A stretch of DNA of 34,810 nt, from contig CAMZBI010000003.1 of the NCBI GenBank assembly GCA_947304585.1, positions 1 through 34,810 of the forward strand, read 5' to 3'. The notes below the pieces were generated by a model. The model was not told where the DNA came from. It ran no database searches and was given only the letters and a program-made list of their open reading frames with translations. This document shows positions 1 to 8,464 of this stretch, piece after piece (within the stretch, counting starts at the first letter, position 1; the number at the start of each line of letters is the position of its first letter). The translations under genes and the position numbers were made by a program. This DNA is from an uncultured Clostridia bacterium (lineage in GTDB: Bacteria > Bacillota > Clostridia > UBA1212).

Positions 1-72
1 TCTGCCAAATTGAGTGAGCTAAAGTGAGACCTAATACATTAAGCGATTGCCCTGGTAACTCGTTATCTATCC

Positions 73-101
73 TTGCTTATTTATATATTTAGTGCTAAAA
101 T
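73..101 (+). promoter_or_regulatory. Putative vegetative promoter upstream of the first gene
   Basis: A -35-like TTGCTT (73-78) and a -10 TAAAAT (96-101) are separated by 17 bases. TG one base before the -10 (93-94) makes an extended -10. Transcription would begin near 108, just before the ribosome binding site at 112-117. The same spacing and -10 hexamer recur at 6935-6963 and 12190-12218, which supports the call. It is a motif match only. Confidence 0.5.
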
Positions 102-124
102 AACGGTGACCGGAGGTGTATAAA

Positions 125-496
125 ATGATTTCATCCGCTAAAAGACTTACAGTATTGTTGGCGATCGTTTTAATTGCTTCAAGTCTGTTGTTTTGCTTTA
201 TTCCTGCGTTTGCGGACGGTGACGGCTCTTCCACGTTGACCACAGGAGCAGAAGATGGAGATCAGGAATTTCTGACCACCGGAGAAGAGTCTTCTGTTGT
301 AACTACCGGAAATGAGGAAACTGAAACTTACGCTTACGAGCGGAGCCCTCTGGAGAGAACGTTAAAGATGATCCTCGGGGGAGTCGGGCTTGTCGCCATC
401 ACCGTCGTACTTGTTCTTGCCATCAGACTCAAGAAGCCCTTAGATTCAAAATCGCCTAAACCTTCCCCAAAAGAGGATGAACAGGCTTCAAAATAA
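125..496 (+). CDS. Small secreted, membrane-anchored protein of unknown function
   Basis: This encodes 123 residues. I chose the ATG at 125 because GGAGGT (112-117) sits seven bases upstream; the in-frame GTG at 116 overlaps that site. Residues about 5-31 form a signal peptide ending in PAFA-D. A short acidic ectodomain follows with three spaced TTG motifs (LTTG, LTTG, VTTG), which look like a degenerate internal repeat of about 15 residues. A second membrane helix lies near residues 80-102, followed by a Lys/Pro/Ser-rich tail that would be cytoplasmic. The next gene starts 28 bases later, so the two are probably co-transcribed. I do not recognise a family. A small partner or anchor for the neighbouring surface proteins is possible but is inference. 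Confidence 0.72.
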   Translation: MISSAKRLTVLLAIVLIASSLLFCFIPAFADGDGSSTLTTGAEDGDQEFLTTGEESSVVTTGNEETETYAYERSPLERTLKMILGGVGLVAITVVLVLAIRLKKPLDSKSPKPSPKEDEQASK

Positions 497-524
497 AGGA
501 TTTTACCTAACCTGGGAGGATCTT

Positions 525-1736
525 ATGAAAAAGATTGTAATTGCGCTTGTGATCATAATGTTGGCGAGCATGGTGCCTGCCGGCTTGGCTTTTGCCGAAG
601 GCGAAGACGTCACTGATTTCAGATATGCGCTGGAATACGTGTACGCCGACGGGAAAATGCTGATCAGATGCGATGCCGTCAACGGTTATTCGCCCTGGAC
701 CTTCAACCAGGAGATCGTTTTTTCCGACTGGCTTTCCGTTGGCGGTTGGTTGGCCAATGACGAGGGCAATAAGAAAATGCAGTACACTATTGACGGCGGC
801 GACACCTGGAACGACTGCGAAAAGCAAAAGTTCTCAAAGAGGGGCGACCTCCTGAATGCAGGTGTTGAATTTGAGGCCGGTCACGACACCGCCGGATTTG
901 GCCCGGGAAACAATACCATTCCCGCTTCCGCCATTACCGAGGACAACGTGGAACTCACCCTGAGGATCGTTACACTTGAGGGAAATTACATTGAATTTGC
1001 AACCTTCAGCGACGTGTCCGTTGAAGAGAAGGGCGATGATTACGTTGAAGAGATCGCTTTCCTCACCTTCCTTGACGATCTGCCGGACGGTTATTTCGAG
1101 CTCCGCCAGGGTGACAATCAGCCCTGCACCGCCACAGCCGAACTTGATGCAGGCGTGCCGATCCAACTTAGAGGCTGGGCTATTTCCAATTACGGTATCT
1201 CAAAGATCGTTTACACGATCGACGGCGGGGAATACATTGACGATGCCACCGGACCCTACGTCAGGCGTCCTGACGTTTTAAACGCGTATCCTATTTATAC
1301 GGCAAAACAGGGCAACACCAAAAATGTTGGCATCGGCTCCGAGAGCAATTTCATGACGCTTCCGAAGACCGGTGAGCTGGAGGCGGGCTTCTATGACGTT
1401 GACGTTTACGCCGTGACTGCAGACGGCCAGCAGTACTATAACATCTTCAAGATCGTCCTTGTGGTTGACGGCGGCGGAGAACTGCCCACAGTTGCTCCCA
1501 CAGAGGTCCCGACAGAAGTGCCGACCACAGAAGCAACTGAAGAGCCTGTTGTGACTGAAGAGCCCACAAAGGAACCCGACAAAGAAACAAATCCCACTGA
1601 AGCTCCTGAAGTTACTGATGCTCCGAAAGCCACGGAAGAGCCCAAAGACGATGGCTGCGGCGGTACCGGAATATCGGTGTTTTCACTTGCGGCAGTTCCT
1701 GTTGCTCTGGCATTTTTGAAGAAAAAGAAAGACTGA
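525..1736 (+). CDS. Secreted surface protein with duplicated Ig-like domain and GCGG C-terminal anchor
   Basis: This encodes 403 residues. The ATG at 525 follows GGGAGGA (514-520) and begins a signal peptide ending in LAFA-E; the upstream in-frame ATG at 477 lies inside the previous gene and has no such site. Two related beta-rich domains follow: each has a GW near its start, then a YTIDGG motif (near residues 87 and 230), then DLLNA or DVLNA. A Thr/Pro/Glu-rich stalk spans about residues 321-373 with PTEVPTEVPT-type repeats. The end is GCGG (Cys378), a membrane helix and KKKKD. This is a tripartite tail (motif, helix, basic end) like known sorting signals, but not LPXTG. The protein at 6996-8336 ends the same way. 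It is likely displayed on the cell surface; its ligand or role is unknown. Confidence 0.78.
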   Translation: MKKIVIALVIIMLASMVPAGLAFAEGEDVTDFRYALEYVYADGKMLIRCDAVNGYSPWTFNQEIVFSDWLSVGGWLANDEGNKKMQYTIDGGDTWNDCEKQKFSKRGDLLNAGVEFEAGHDTAGFGPGNNTIPASAITEDNVELTLRIVTLEGNYIEFATFSDVSVEEKGDDYVEEIAFLTFLDDLPDGYFELRQGDNQPCTATAELDAGVPIQLRGWAISNYGISKIVYTIDGGEYIDDATGPYVRRPDVLNAYPIYTAKQGNTKNVGIGSESNFMTLPKTGELEAGFYDVDVYAVTADGQQYYNIFKIVLVVDGGGELPTVAPTEVPTEVPTTEATEEPVVTEEPTKEPDKETNPTEAPEVTDAPKATEEPKDDGCGGTGISVFSLAAVPVALAFLKKKKD

Positions 1737-1763
1737 CATTGCAGCTTAGATTGATTACGAAAG

Positions 1764-3236
1764 ATGAAAAAACCGGCTGATTTCATTAAAAACAGATTTA
1801 AAGGGAAGCGTGCAAGGATCATTGTATCCTGCGTTGCTTCCTTTTGTCTTGTAATGGTCGCAGTCATTTTGATCACAGTGATCAATTCCAGCGCCAAGGT
1901 CGTTTTCATAAGCGATCCCAAGGTGCTGGTGGCCGGAGATTACACAGATTCTCCTTCCCTTGCGGATGCTCTGAACAATATATTTGCAGGCGACCTGGAC
2001 CTTATGTACGGAACCACGGAGTATTACTACCCGATAGGCTCCGTTATGGACAATAAGAAAATGTTTACGGTCACGTCCAAGTCCGGCAAGAAGTGCAGCG
2101 GTTATCAGTGCTACATCTACGCCAATGCGGCCTACAATAAGCTCTTTGGCGAGTACGTTGCCCACGGCACAGGCCTTGTCAATTCAGAGAACGTCCTTGA
2201 AAACAAAGCCGAGGCATCCTATCAGATGTTCAAGAACGCCGGAGTCATGTGCGGCGCCTATATGCGTACAACCGGCAACGCAGACGGTTCCTATAACGGA
2301 AGCAACGGCCACTCTCTCATAATTCTCAAATACGACGAAAACGAAATTACCTATTTTGAGGGCAACGGCGAAGGTCAGGGCCTTGTACGCGGCGCAGTCC
2401 TCAGCTGGAAAGACTTTAATGCCAGACAGGTCACCGGAAGGAACCGCAAGATCTGCCACATCACACAGCCCAAAGCCTCCTATTTCAACTCCCTTTACGG
2501 CTCCTCATATGTGAAAATTTCCTATTCCAAGGGAAATTCCACCAGTGGCTCAGTTCCTGCTTCAGTAAATATCAAATACAGACAGATGTTTACGGTGGCG
2601 GACAAGGGAAGTCTCAGTTACAACGGCTATGATTTCTATGGCTGGTCCTGCAGAAGAACTGATCTGGGGCTTATTGCCAATACCGCAGGGGGCTGGTCCA
2701 CCCAGGCGGAGATATCAGGCGGCGCCGCAGAAATGAAAATATTTAAACCCGGCGAGGTCCACACCTTCAGCTCTTACTTTTTCAATTCCGGCGGGGTCCA
2801 TATGCAGACAGGCCAGGGTATCCTGTTCTATCCCGAGTGGGCCGCTGAGGCTACTCCTGCGCCAACAGGACCTTTTACAGTGAGCTCATCCTGCGTTAAA
2901 AAGGCCGGCAATACGCTGGAGTTTTATATTGACGTCTCCAACAACCCGGGCTGTGCCTACCTTGAACTGGTCCTTGATCTGCCGGAGGGTGTTACTGTTG
3001 ATTCGGTTGAGAATGGTGAAGTCCTTGGCGGCATGTATGCAGGTGAGGCCACCGATATTATAAGCTGGAAGATGGCGGGAGACCTCTACGGCACCGGCAG
3101 GCTTGTTAAAGTAATTCTTAAGACCGACGGTAAAAACCACAACGGTCAGTCTGTTGGCTATGAGATAATCAGCTGCTGCGGTATGATTGGCGACGTTGAG
3201 GTCGGCAACAAAATAGGATCCGCCAAGATCAATTAG
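1764..3236 (+). CDS. Membrane-tethered cysteine hydrolase (CHAP/NlpC-like) with C-terminal cohesin-like domain
   Basis: This encodes 490 residues. A basic N-terminus and a single helix (about residues 19-41) suggest a signal anchor. The segment CSGYQCYIYANAAY with Cys111 and Cys116, followed by a downstream GHSLII with His183 and a YFEGNGEG strand, resembles the Cys-His-(Asn/Glu) layout of papain-fold cell-wall hydrolases and peptidases. The last about 120 residues, with GCAYLELVLDLPEGVTVDS, resemble a cohesin-type beta-sandwich. A middle domain (about residues 260-360) contains FYGWSC. The gene is 27 bases after the previous one; the ribosome binding site is poor (ACGAAAG). A peptidoglycan or peptide hydrolase at the surface is plausible. 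The hydrolase call rests on motif spacing only, and no dockerin partner is visible in the window. Confidence 0.6.
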   Translation: MKKPADFIKNRFKGKRARIIVSCVASFCLVMVAVILITVINSSAKVVFISDPKVLVAGDYTDSPSLADALNNIFAGDLDLMYGTTEYYYPIGSVMDNKKMFTVTSKSGKKCSGYQCYIYANAAYNKLFGEYVAHGTGLVNSENVLENKAEASYQMFKNAGVMCGAYMRTTGNADGSYNGSNGHSLIILKYDENEITYFEGNGEGQGLVRGAVLSWKDFNARQVTGRNRKICHITQPKASYFNSLYGSSYVKISYSKGNSTSGSVPASVNIKYRQMFTVADKGSLSYNGYDFYGWSCRRTDLGLIANTAGGWSTQAEISGGAAEMKIFKPGEVHTFSSYFFNSGGVHMQTGQGILFYPEWAAEATPAPTGPFTVSSSCVKKAGNTLEFYIDVSNNPGCAYLELVLDLPEGVTVDSVENGEVLGGMYAGEATDIISWKMAGDLYGTGRLVKVILKTDGKNHNGQSVGYEIISCCGMIGDVEVGNKIGSAKIN

Positions 3237-3251
3237 AAAGGCAATTAGTTT

Positions 3252-4097
3252 ATGAAAATAATACAGCTCAAGAATTTTTCGCCGATCCAGATGACCGGCT
3301 TTATTATTTTAACAAACGGCGGGCATACCATTGTGGTGGACGGCGGCAATCTTCAGGACACCGACGGTTTCCTTGAGACCCTTGAGGAGTATACAGGGGT
3401 TAAGAACAAGGAGATAGACTGCTGGTTCATGACCCATCCCCACGACGATCATTTTGGCGTGTTTAAAACGCTCACTGAGCGGGCTGAAAAGGGTCAGGAG
3501 ATCCCCGCCTGTAAAATGTTCTGCTACACAAAGCAGCCGGACGAATTCGGGCATGATGAGGAGATCTTTGCAAACCAGATAGTACAATTCAACGAGGCTG
3601 TCAGGAAGACCTGCTATCCTCTCCACGAGTTCAAAGAAAAAGAGATTTTTGAATTTGGCGACCTCACCGCGGAAGTTCTGCGTGTCTGGAATCCGGAAAT
3701 CAAGGCCAATGCCTTCAACAACTCCTCTGCGGTACTCAGATTTACAGAAAAAAGAGGGCAAAAAAAGGATTTCGTGTTTATAGTTCTCGGCGACCTTGGC
3801 GTTGAGGGCGGTTTCGAACTTATCGAAAAATGTCCGGAAGGGCTTAAAGCCGATGCGGTCCAGATGGCCCACCACGGCCAGAACGGTGTGTCAAAGGAAG
3901 TCTACGAAGCGATATCGCCAAGGTTTGCCTTTTTCTCAACCCCCGACTGGCTCTGGTATAATACAATAGACCCCGCAAACCCCGGCAAGGGTCCCTGGAA
4001 AACCCTTGAAGTCAGAAGCTGGATGGAGGAACTGAAAGCAGTTCCTTTAAGAGCCTGCGAAAAGAACGTTGTCCTCGACACCGCCTGGGTTGACTGA
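3252..4097 (+). CDS. Metallo-beta-lactamase-fold hydrolase
   Basis: This encodes 281 residues without signal peptide or membrane helices, so it is probably cytoplasmic. The zinc-binding HxHxDH motif is intact as HPHDDH (His62, His64, Asp66, His67). A later VLGDLG supplies the bridging aspartate and AHHGQNG (His207, His208) the second histidine site. This pattern resembles the ComEC-type and related MBL-fold branch. The N-terminal strands include VVDGGN, the usual entry strand of the fold. AGAAAGG at 3235-3241 overlaps the stop of the upstream gene and serves as ribosome binding site, so translation is probably coupled. The substrate cannot be told from sequence; MBL-fold enzymes act on many esters, thioesters and nucleic acids. 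Confidence 0.85.
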   Translation: MKIIQLKNFSPIQMTGFIILTNGGHTIVVDGGNLQDTDGFLETLEEYTGVKNKEIDCWFMTHPHDDHFGVFKTLTERAEKGQEIPACKMFCYTKQPDEFGHDEEIFANQIVQFNEAVRKTCYPLHEFKEKEIFEFGDLTAEVLRVWNPEIKANAFNNSSAVLRFTEKRGQKKDFVFIVLGDLGVEGGFELIEKCPEGLKADAVQMAHHGQNGVSKEVYEAISPRFAFFSTPDWLWYNTIDPANPGKGPWKTLEVRSWMEELKAVPLRACEKNVVLDTAWVD

Positions 4098-4120
4098 AGC
4101 AACACGCACAATTTAACGTT

Positions 4121-5491
4121 TTGAAAGACCGATTCTTTTATAAAAAGCTGATATCATTGACTCTGCCCATGGCCTTCCAGGAGCTGATGCTGGCTCTTGT
4201 GGCTGTTGCCGACGCTCTGATGCTGGGCAACGTGGAGCAGAACATGATGTCGGCGGTCTCCCTTGCCACCCAGGTTCAGTTCATCCAGAATATGATACTG
4301 TACACGGTGGTCAGTGCCCTCGGGGTCCTTGGCGCCCAGTATCTTGGGAAGGGGGACAGAAAGTCCTACGACAGCCTCTTCGGCCTGGCCCTCCGTCTTT
4401 CCGCAGCAGTTTCTGTCCTCTTTTTTATCGGCTGCTTCTTCTTCCCAAGGCAGCTCATGCTCATATTCACCAACGAGCCGGAACTGATCTCCCTTGGTGC
4501 GGAATACCTGAAAATAGCCGGTTTTTCCTATCTCCTCACCGGCATCACCAGATGCTACCTGATCACGATGAAGCTCTCGGGTCACGCCACAATGGCCGCC
4601 ATGATCTCCACCGCTGCAGTCCTTCTTAACATTTTCGGCAACGCAGTCTTCATCCTTGGCCTCTTAGGAGTAACGCCAATGGGAGTTGAAGGCGCCGCCG
4701 TCTCAACGCTCATCGCCCGGATAGTTGAATTCCTCTGGGCTTTTACCGTTTCAACCTTCGGAAAAAAGTTTATCAGACCCTCGTTTAAGGGCTTGATCTC
4801 ACGGAATAAGGTCCTTTCAAAGGATTTTTACGTCATTTTGTGGCCGCTGCTTCTCGCGGGCCTCATGTGGGGAATAGGGTTTACTTCCTATTCCGCGTTT
4901 ATGGGCCACCTTGGCGGTGATGCCGCAGCCGCCAATGCCGTTGCAGCCATAGTCAGGGACGTTGTCTGCTGCGTCTGCAACGGCCTTGCGGGCGCCGCCG
5001 GCGTTATGGTCGGCAATGAGCTTGGCGTCGGCGCCCTGGACAAAGGCAAACAGTACGGGATCAGACTTGCCAAGATTGCCTTTGTCTGCGGCTTCGGCTC
5101 CACAGTCGTTATGCTTGCGGCAACACCTCTCCTTATGAACATGGTCAAACTCACCGATAACGCAAGAAAGCTTTTCATTGGAATGATGCTGATAATGTCT
5201 GTCTACATGATCGGTAGGGCAGTGAACACCATTATAATCAACGGGGTCTTCTCCGCGGGAGGCGATACAAAGTTTGACATGTACAGCCTTGCGGTCACCA
5301 TGTGGGGCTTTGCGGTGCCTCTGGCATTCCTGGGAACATTTGTTTTCGGCTGGCACCCTCTGGTGGTTTACGCCTGCACCTGCCTTGATGAAGTTGGCAA
5401 GATACCTTGGGTGATGATACATTTCAGGAAATACAAGTGGGTTAAAGACCTGACGCGAAGCGATGCGGCTGACGGTTTATCTAATCCTTAA
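4121..5491 (+). CDS. MATE family multidrug/cation efflux transporter
   Basis: This encodes 456 residues of hydrophobic sequence with about 12 membrane helices, the normal length for the family. The N-terminal segment with FYKKLISLTLPMAFQ, then ALVAVADALMLGN, is typical of MATE proteins. The two halves show the expected internal similarity, with GAQYLGKGD in the N half and GNELGVGALDKGKQYG at the equivalent place in the C half. MATE transporters exchange drugs or organic cations for Na+ or H+ across the cytoplasmic membrane. The start is TTG at 4121; the next ATG (4169) would cut into the first helix. No clear ribosome binding site precedes it. It lies 23 bases after the hydrolase gene, so co-transcription is likely. 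Confidence 0.9.
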   Translation: MKDRFFYKKLISLTLPMAFQELMLALVAVADALMLGNVEQNMMSAVSLATQVQFIQNMILYTVVSALGVLGAQYLGKGDRKSYDSLFGLALRLSAAVSVLFFIGCFFFPRQLMLIFTNEPELISLGAEYLKIAGFSYLLTGITRCYLITMKLSGHATMAAMISTAAVLLNIFGNAVFILGLLGVTPMGVEGAAVSTLIARIVEFLWAFTVSTFGKKFIRPSFKGLISRNKVLSKDFYVILWPLLLAGLMWGIGFTSYSAFMGHLGGDAAAANAVAAIVRDVVCCVCNGLAGAAGVMVGNELGVGALDKGKQYGIRLAKIAFVCGFGSTVVMLAATPLLMNMVKLTDNARKLFIGMMLIMSVYMIGRAVNTIIINGVFSAGGDTKFDMYSLAVTMWGFAVPLAFLGTFVFGWHPLVVYACTCLDEVGKIPWVMIHFRKYKWVKDLTRSDAADGLSNP

Positions 5492-5531
5492 AGACTGTTT
5501 TGGCCGCAAAGCTGCGTGTCAGGCAATTAAT

Positions 5532-5629
5532 AGTGATTAGTTAATAGTTGTGAAGGGCGCTTGCGCCACATTATTGGATAATTCGCAATGCGCAGCCAAC
5601 TCTTCTATTTTCACTCTAAACTAATCACT
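5532..5629. repeat. Intergenic repeat block bounded by 11-base inverted repeats
   Basis: The block is bounded by AGTGATTAGTT (5532-5542) and its exact reverse complement AACTAATCACT (5619-5629). Inside it is the small palindrome GGCGC-TT-GCGCC (5556-5567) and a second GC-rich piece near 5583-5594. The composition and layout match the other intergenic blocks at 8344, 9236, 11471 and 11820, so this is one copy of a dispersed non-coding repeat family. Confidence 0.65.
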
Positions 5630-5645
5630 CAAAAGGAGTTATATC

Positions 5646-6440
5646 ATGCGTTTCATCATCGACCACGATCTTCACATCCATTCATTCCTCTCCCTCTGCT
5701 CAAACGATCCCGAGCAGAACAAGGATGCCATCCTTGCCTACGGCGAGAGAAACGGCCTCAAGACCCTTTGCCTCACTGACCATATGTGGGACCCTGCGGT
5801 GCCCGGCGCCTCAGGCTGGTATCAGGCTCAGCCCTACGAAAGGACCCGGGAGGCTCTTCCGCTGCCTCAGTCTGAAAACGTCAGGTTCCTTTTTGGCTGC
5901 GAGACGGATATGGACCGGAACAACGTCATTGGCATTTCGAGAAAGACGGCGGATGAACTTGATTTCATCATAGTGCCCACCACCCATCTTCATATGAACG
6001 GGTTTACCGTTGACGGTTCTGAGGGGGCTGAGGAGAGGGCGAAGCTCTGGGTCAGCAGGTTTGAGGCGCTTCTTAAGGCTGATCTGCCCTTTGACAAGAC
6101 CGGCCTTGCCCATATGACCTGTCCGCTGGTCTGGAACAACGGCAGGTATCACGAGGTCTTTGAGCACATCTCCAAGAACGATTACCACAGACTCTTTGAG
6201 GAGGCTGCGAGGGTAGGCATTGGCATCGAGCTGAATTTTCCTGCTCTTGATCTTCCAACTGCGATTGCAGAGACGGTGCTTTTGCCCTATAAGATCGCAA
6301 AAGAGGAGGGCTGCAAGTTCTACCTTGGCAGTGACGCCCACGCGCCGAGACACTTCACCAACGCCATCAAAAACTTCAACGCCATGATAGATCTGATCGG
6401 GCTCACGGAGGATGACAAGATCCCCATGCTTCAAAAATAA
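5646..6440 (+). CDS. PHP-domain phosphoesterase (histidinol-phosphatase-like)
   Basis: This encodes 264 residues, close to the usual size of single-domain PHP proteins. The metal-binding motifs appear in order: DLHIHS (His10, His12), LTDH near residue 45, GCETD, TTHLH and GSDAH (Asp230, His232). PHP proteins hydrolyse phosphoester bonds with a cluster of metal ions. The family includes HisK-type histidinol phosphatase, but no histidine biosynthesis gene is nearby, so the substrate is open. AAAAGGAG (5632-5639) lies at good distance from the ATG. The gene follows a repeat block, so it may begin a new unit. The flavodoxin gene follows after 15 bases and is probably co-transcribed. Confidence 0.87.
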   Translation: MRFIIDHDLHIHSFLSLCSNDPEQNKDAILAYGERNGLKTLCLTDHMWDPAVPGASGWYQAQPYERTREALPLPQSENVRFLFGCETDMDRNNVIGISRKTADELDFIIVPTTHLHMNGFTVDGSEGAEERAKLWVSRFEALLKADLPFDKTGLAHMTCPLVWNNGRYHEVFEHISKNDYHRLFEEAARVGIGIELNFPALDLPTAIAETVLLPYKIAKEEGCKFYLGSDAHAPRHFTNAIKNFNAMIDLIGLTEDDKIPMLQK

Positions 6441-6455
6441 ATCACGAGGTGCATT

Positions 6456-6902
6456 ATGTCAAAACTGTTCATTTATTACAGCTTCACAGGCAACGTTGAC
6501 GCGGTTGCGGAGGTACTTAAGGCAAAAGGCTTTGACTTGAGAAAGGTCGAATCCGAGTTTAAACTCAGCAACAAACTGTTCCCACAGATGATGAAGGGCG
6601 GTTTTTCCGCCGCCATTGGCCAGACACCGAAACTTATTGGCTATGACAGCGACGTCAGTGTCTACGACGAGATAGTGATCGGCTCTCCCATCTGGAACGG
6701 AAGGTTTGCCAGCCCGGTGAATACTATCCTCAAGGAGACTGACCTTGGCGGCAAAAAGCTTACTTTCATTCTTTGCAGCGGCAGCGGCACGGGCAAGAAC
6801 GCGGACAAAAAAATCGCCAAACTCTACCCCGGCGCCAACGTGATCCACCTGGAGCAGCCGAGAGACTTAAGAGAAGAACTTGGCAAATTGAGTGATTTCT
6901 GA
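6456..6902 (+). CDS. Flavodoxin-family protein
   Basis: This encodes 148 residues, the normal size of a short flavodoxin-like protein. The N-terminal strand and loop YYSFTGNVDAVAE match the FMN-phosphate-binding loop. IGSPIWNGRFASPVNTIL is the second conserved segment, which in flavodoxins contacts the isoalloxazine ring, and ILCSGSGTG is the third strand-loop. It is expected to be a soluble FMN-dependent electron carrier or quinone/nitro reductase partner. The ribosome binding site GAGGTG lies just before the ATG. The gap to the upstream PHP gene is 15 bases. A promoter-like sequence follows the stop, so the pair probably forms its own short operon. Confidence 0.85.
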   Translation: MSKLFIYYSFTGNVDAVAEVLKAKGFDLRKVESEFKLSNKLFPQMMKGGFSAAIGQTPKLIGYDSDVSVYDEIVIGSPIWNGRFASPVNTILKETDLGGKKLTFILCSGSGTGKNADKKIAKLYPGANVIHLEQPRDLREELGKLSDF

Positions 6903-6934
6903 CAGCCGCAAGACCTGTAAAGCGCTGAAAACTT

Positions 6935-6963
6935 TTGCGCATTCATAGAATTAATGATAAAAT
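6935..6963 (+). promoter_or_regulatory. Putative extended -10 promoter
   Basis: TTGCGC (6935-6940) and TAAAAT (6958-6963) are spaced by 17 bases, with TGA directly before the -10 hexamer. It lies in the 93-base gap between the flavodoxin gene and the secreted protein at 6996, and would give a leader of about 25 bases that includes the AGGAGGTG ribosome binding site (6982-6989). Confidence 0.55.
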
Positions 6964-6995
6964 GTTTACTTAATAATATACAGGAGGTGTTCTCT

Positions 6996-8336
6996 GTGAA
7001 AAAGATCCTTTCATTGATTACAGTAATATGTCTGATTGCCGCGTTTGCTTTATCCGGCATCACAGTTTTTGCGGATGAGTCTACAGTTCCCCACAAGGGC
7101 GAGTACGAGCTTTCCGACCAGAGCGAAGGAAACGAGACGGAGGAGGGCGTTGCCGCAGGTTACTGGATGCACCCCTTTAATATTGGCGAGGTTCTCAGCG
7201 TGACTTTCACAAACCCCTTCTGGATGAACGGCTTCTCATTCTACGCCTGGACATCCGACTTTGAGCAGTTCATGGATATCGAACTCAAAAACGCCAAGGG
7301 CGTGGTGGTCTGGTCCGGCAGAAAAGTCTGCGCCGGCAACAACCTCAACGAGGTCGCTTTCGATAGATCTTTCCCCGCAGGCGAGTACACTATCTGCTTT
7401 ATCAATGCCGAAAATCCGGAATATCCCAACGGTGTAAATCAGCACTTTGTTCTTGGGTCAGGCTACGTCCGCGTTGACCTTGAACCCGAGGACATCACCG
7501 TCAAGGGCTACCATGGCCTTAACACCCTTGGCGCTCCCCAGATCACTCTCTACGAGGGCGATGAGGACCCGAACTACGTTGACCCGGATCCCACGCCGAC
7601 TCCCGTGCCAACAGAAGTGCCTTCCGATTACACAGGCACGCCGGTGCCCCGGGGAACGTACCCGCTTTCCGACACCAGCGAAGGCCACGTTGACGCTTCC
7701 GGCAACGCCGCGGGCTACTGGATGCACCCATTCGTGCCCGGTGACGTCCTTGAGGTCCTCTTCAACACTCCGATGTGGTTCAGCGGATTTACCTTCTACT
7801 CCTGGTGCGCCTATTGCGATACCTACGTAGACATCAACCTCCTGAACGATAAGGAAGAAGTGCTCTGGACAGGCCGCTGCACCTGCTACGGCAACGACTC
7901 CTATGAGATCGAATTTGACATTTCATTCCCGCCCGGAGTCTACGCCATCGACTTCGTCATGGTTGAAAACCCTGCTTACCCTGAAGGCATCAACCAGCAC
8001 TTCGTTCTGGGCTCCGGTCTGGTTAGGGAAGATCTGGATAATGATGACGTAATAGTTTTCGGGTTCGGAGGCAGCAACTCCCTTGGCGCTCCCGAGATCG
8101 TTCTTCTCGAAGGCGATGCAGACCCCAACTACGCTACACCGGAAAATCCCACCGCCAAACCGACAAACACGCCAACGGCCGAGCCCACCCAGACTCCGGC
8201 TCCCGAAACTGAGGCTCCGACAGAGACCCCTGAACCTGAAAACAAGGGCTGCGGTGGTATCGCATTCGGCGCTGCGCCGGCAATAATCGCTGCCGGTTGC
8301 GCGTTGCTTATCAAGCGTCGCAAGCGCCGGAGTTAA
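6996..8336 (+). CDS. Secreted surface protein with two tandem domains, TP-rich stalk and GCGG C-terminal anchor
   Basis: This encodes 446 residues from a GTG at 6996, chosen because GGAGGTG lies just upstream and the reading frame then begins with a signal peptide (KKILSLITVICL... to VFA-DE). Two domains of about 165 residues are repeated with an offset of 185: each has LSD-x-SEG, then GYWMHPF (Tyr56 and Tyr241), an aromatic FYAW or FYSW segment, NQHFVLGSG and LGAP. A stalk rich in Thr, Pro and Glu (about 380-416) leads to GCGG (Cys419), a membrane helix and KRRKRRS. The ending matches that of the protein at 525-1736. The domains are unfamiliar to me; carbohydrate or matrix binding is possible but not shown. 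Its own promoter is visible upstream. Confidence 0.78.
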   Translation: MKKILSLITVICLIAAFALSGITVFADESTVPHKGEYELSDQSEGNETEEGVAAGYWMHPFNIGEVLSVTFTNPFWMNGFSFYAWTSDFEQFMDIELKNAKGVVVWSGRKVCAGNNLNEVAFDRSFPAGEYTICFINAENPEYPNGVNQHFVLGSGYVRVDLEPEDITVKGYHGLNTLGAPQITLYEGDEDPNYVDPDPTPTPVPTEVPSDYTGTPVPRGTYPLSDTSEGHVDASGNAAGYWMHPFVPGDVLEVLFNTPMWFSGFTFYSWCAYCDTYVDINLLNDKEEVLWTGRCTCYGNDSYEIEFDISFPPGVYAIDFVMVENPAYPEGINQHFVLGSGLVREDLDNDDVIVFGFGGSNSLGAPEIVLLEGDADPNYATPENPTAKPTNTPTAEPTQTPAPETEAPTETPEPENKGCGGIAFGAAPAIIAAGCALLIKRRKRRS

Positions 8337-8343
8337 CTAACAA

Positions 8344-8460
8344 GCGCCTTCGGCGCAGATAACAGATAACAGATAAATGATAACAGGCGCCTGCGTCGCA
8401 AATTTGCAGCGCAGGCGCAAAGCGCATAACTCTTCACAATCCACTATTCACTATTAACAG
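8344..8460. repeat. Intergenic repeat block with GC-rich hairpins
   Basis: The block has GCGCC-TTC-GGCGC (8344-8356), then repeated GATAACA strings. Next comes a hairpin with arms GCGCCTGCG (8387-8395) and CGCAGGCGC (8410-8418) around the perfect palindrome GCAAATTTGC (8398-8407). It ends in an A+T-rich CACTATTCACTATTAAC stretch. It separates two genes on the same strand and is a member of the same dispersed family as the other blocks in this window. Confidence 0.65.
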
Positions 8461-8464
8461 CACC

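Noticed and set aside
1436..1921. Minus-strand frame of 161 codons across the end of the first GCGG protein
   Set aside because: Its low-complexity Ser/Gly/Val stretch is the antisense of the TP-rich stalk; no start signal or domain.
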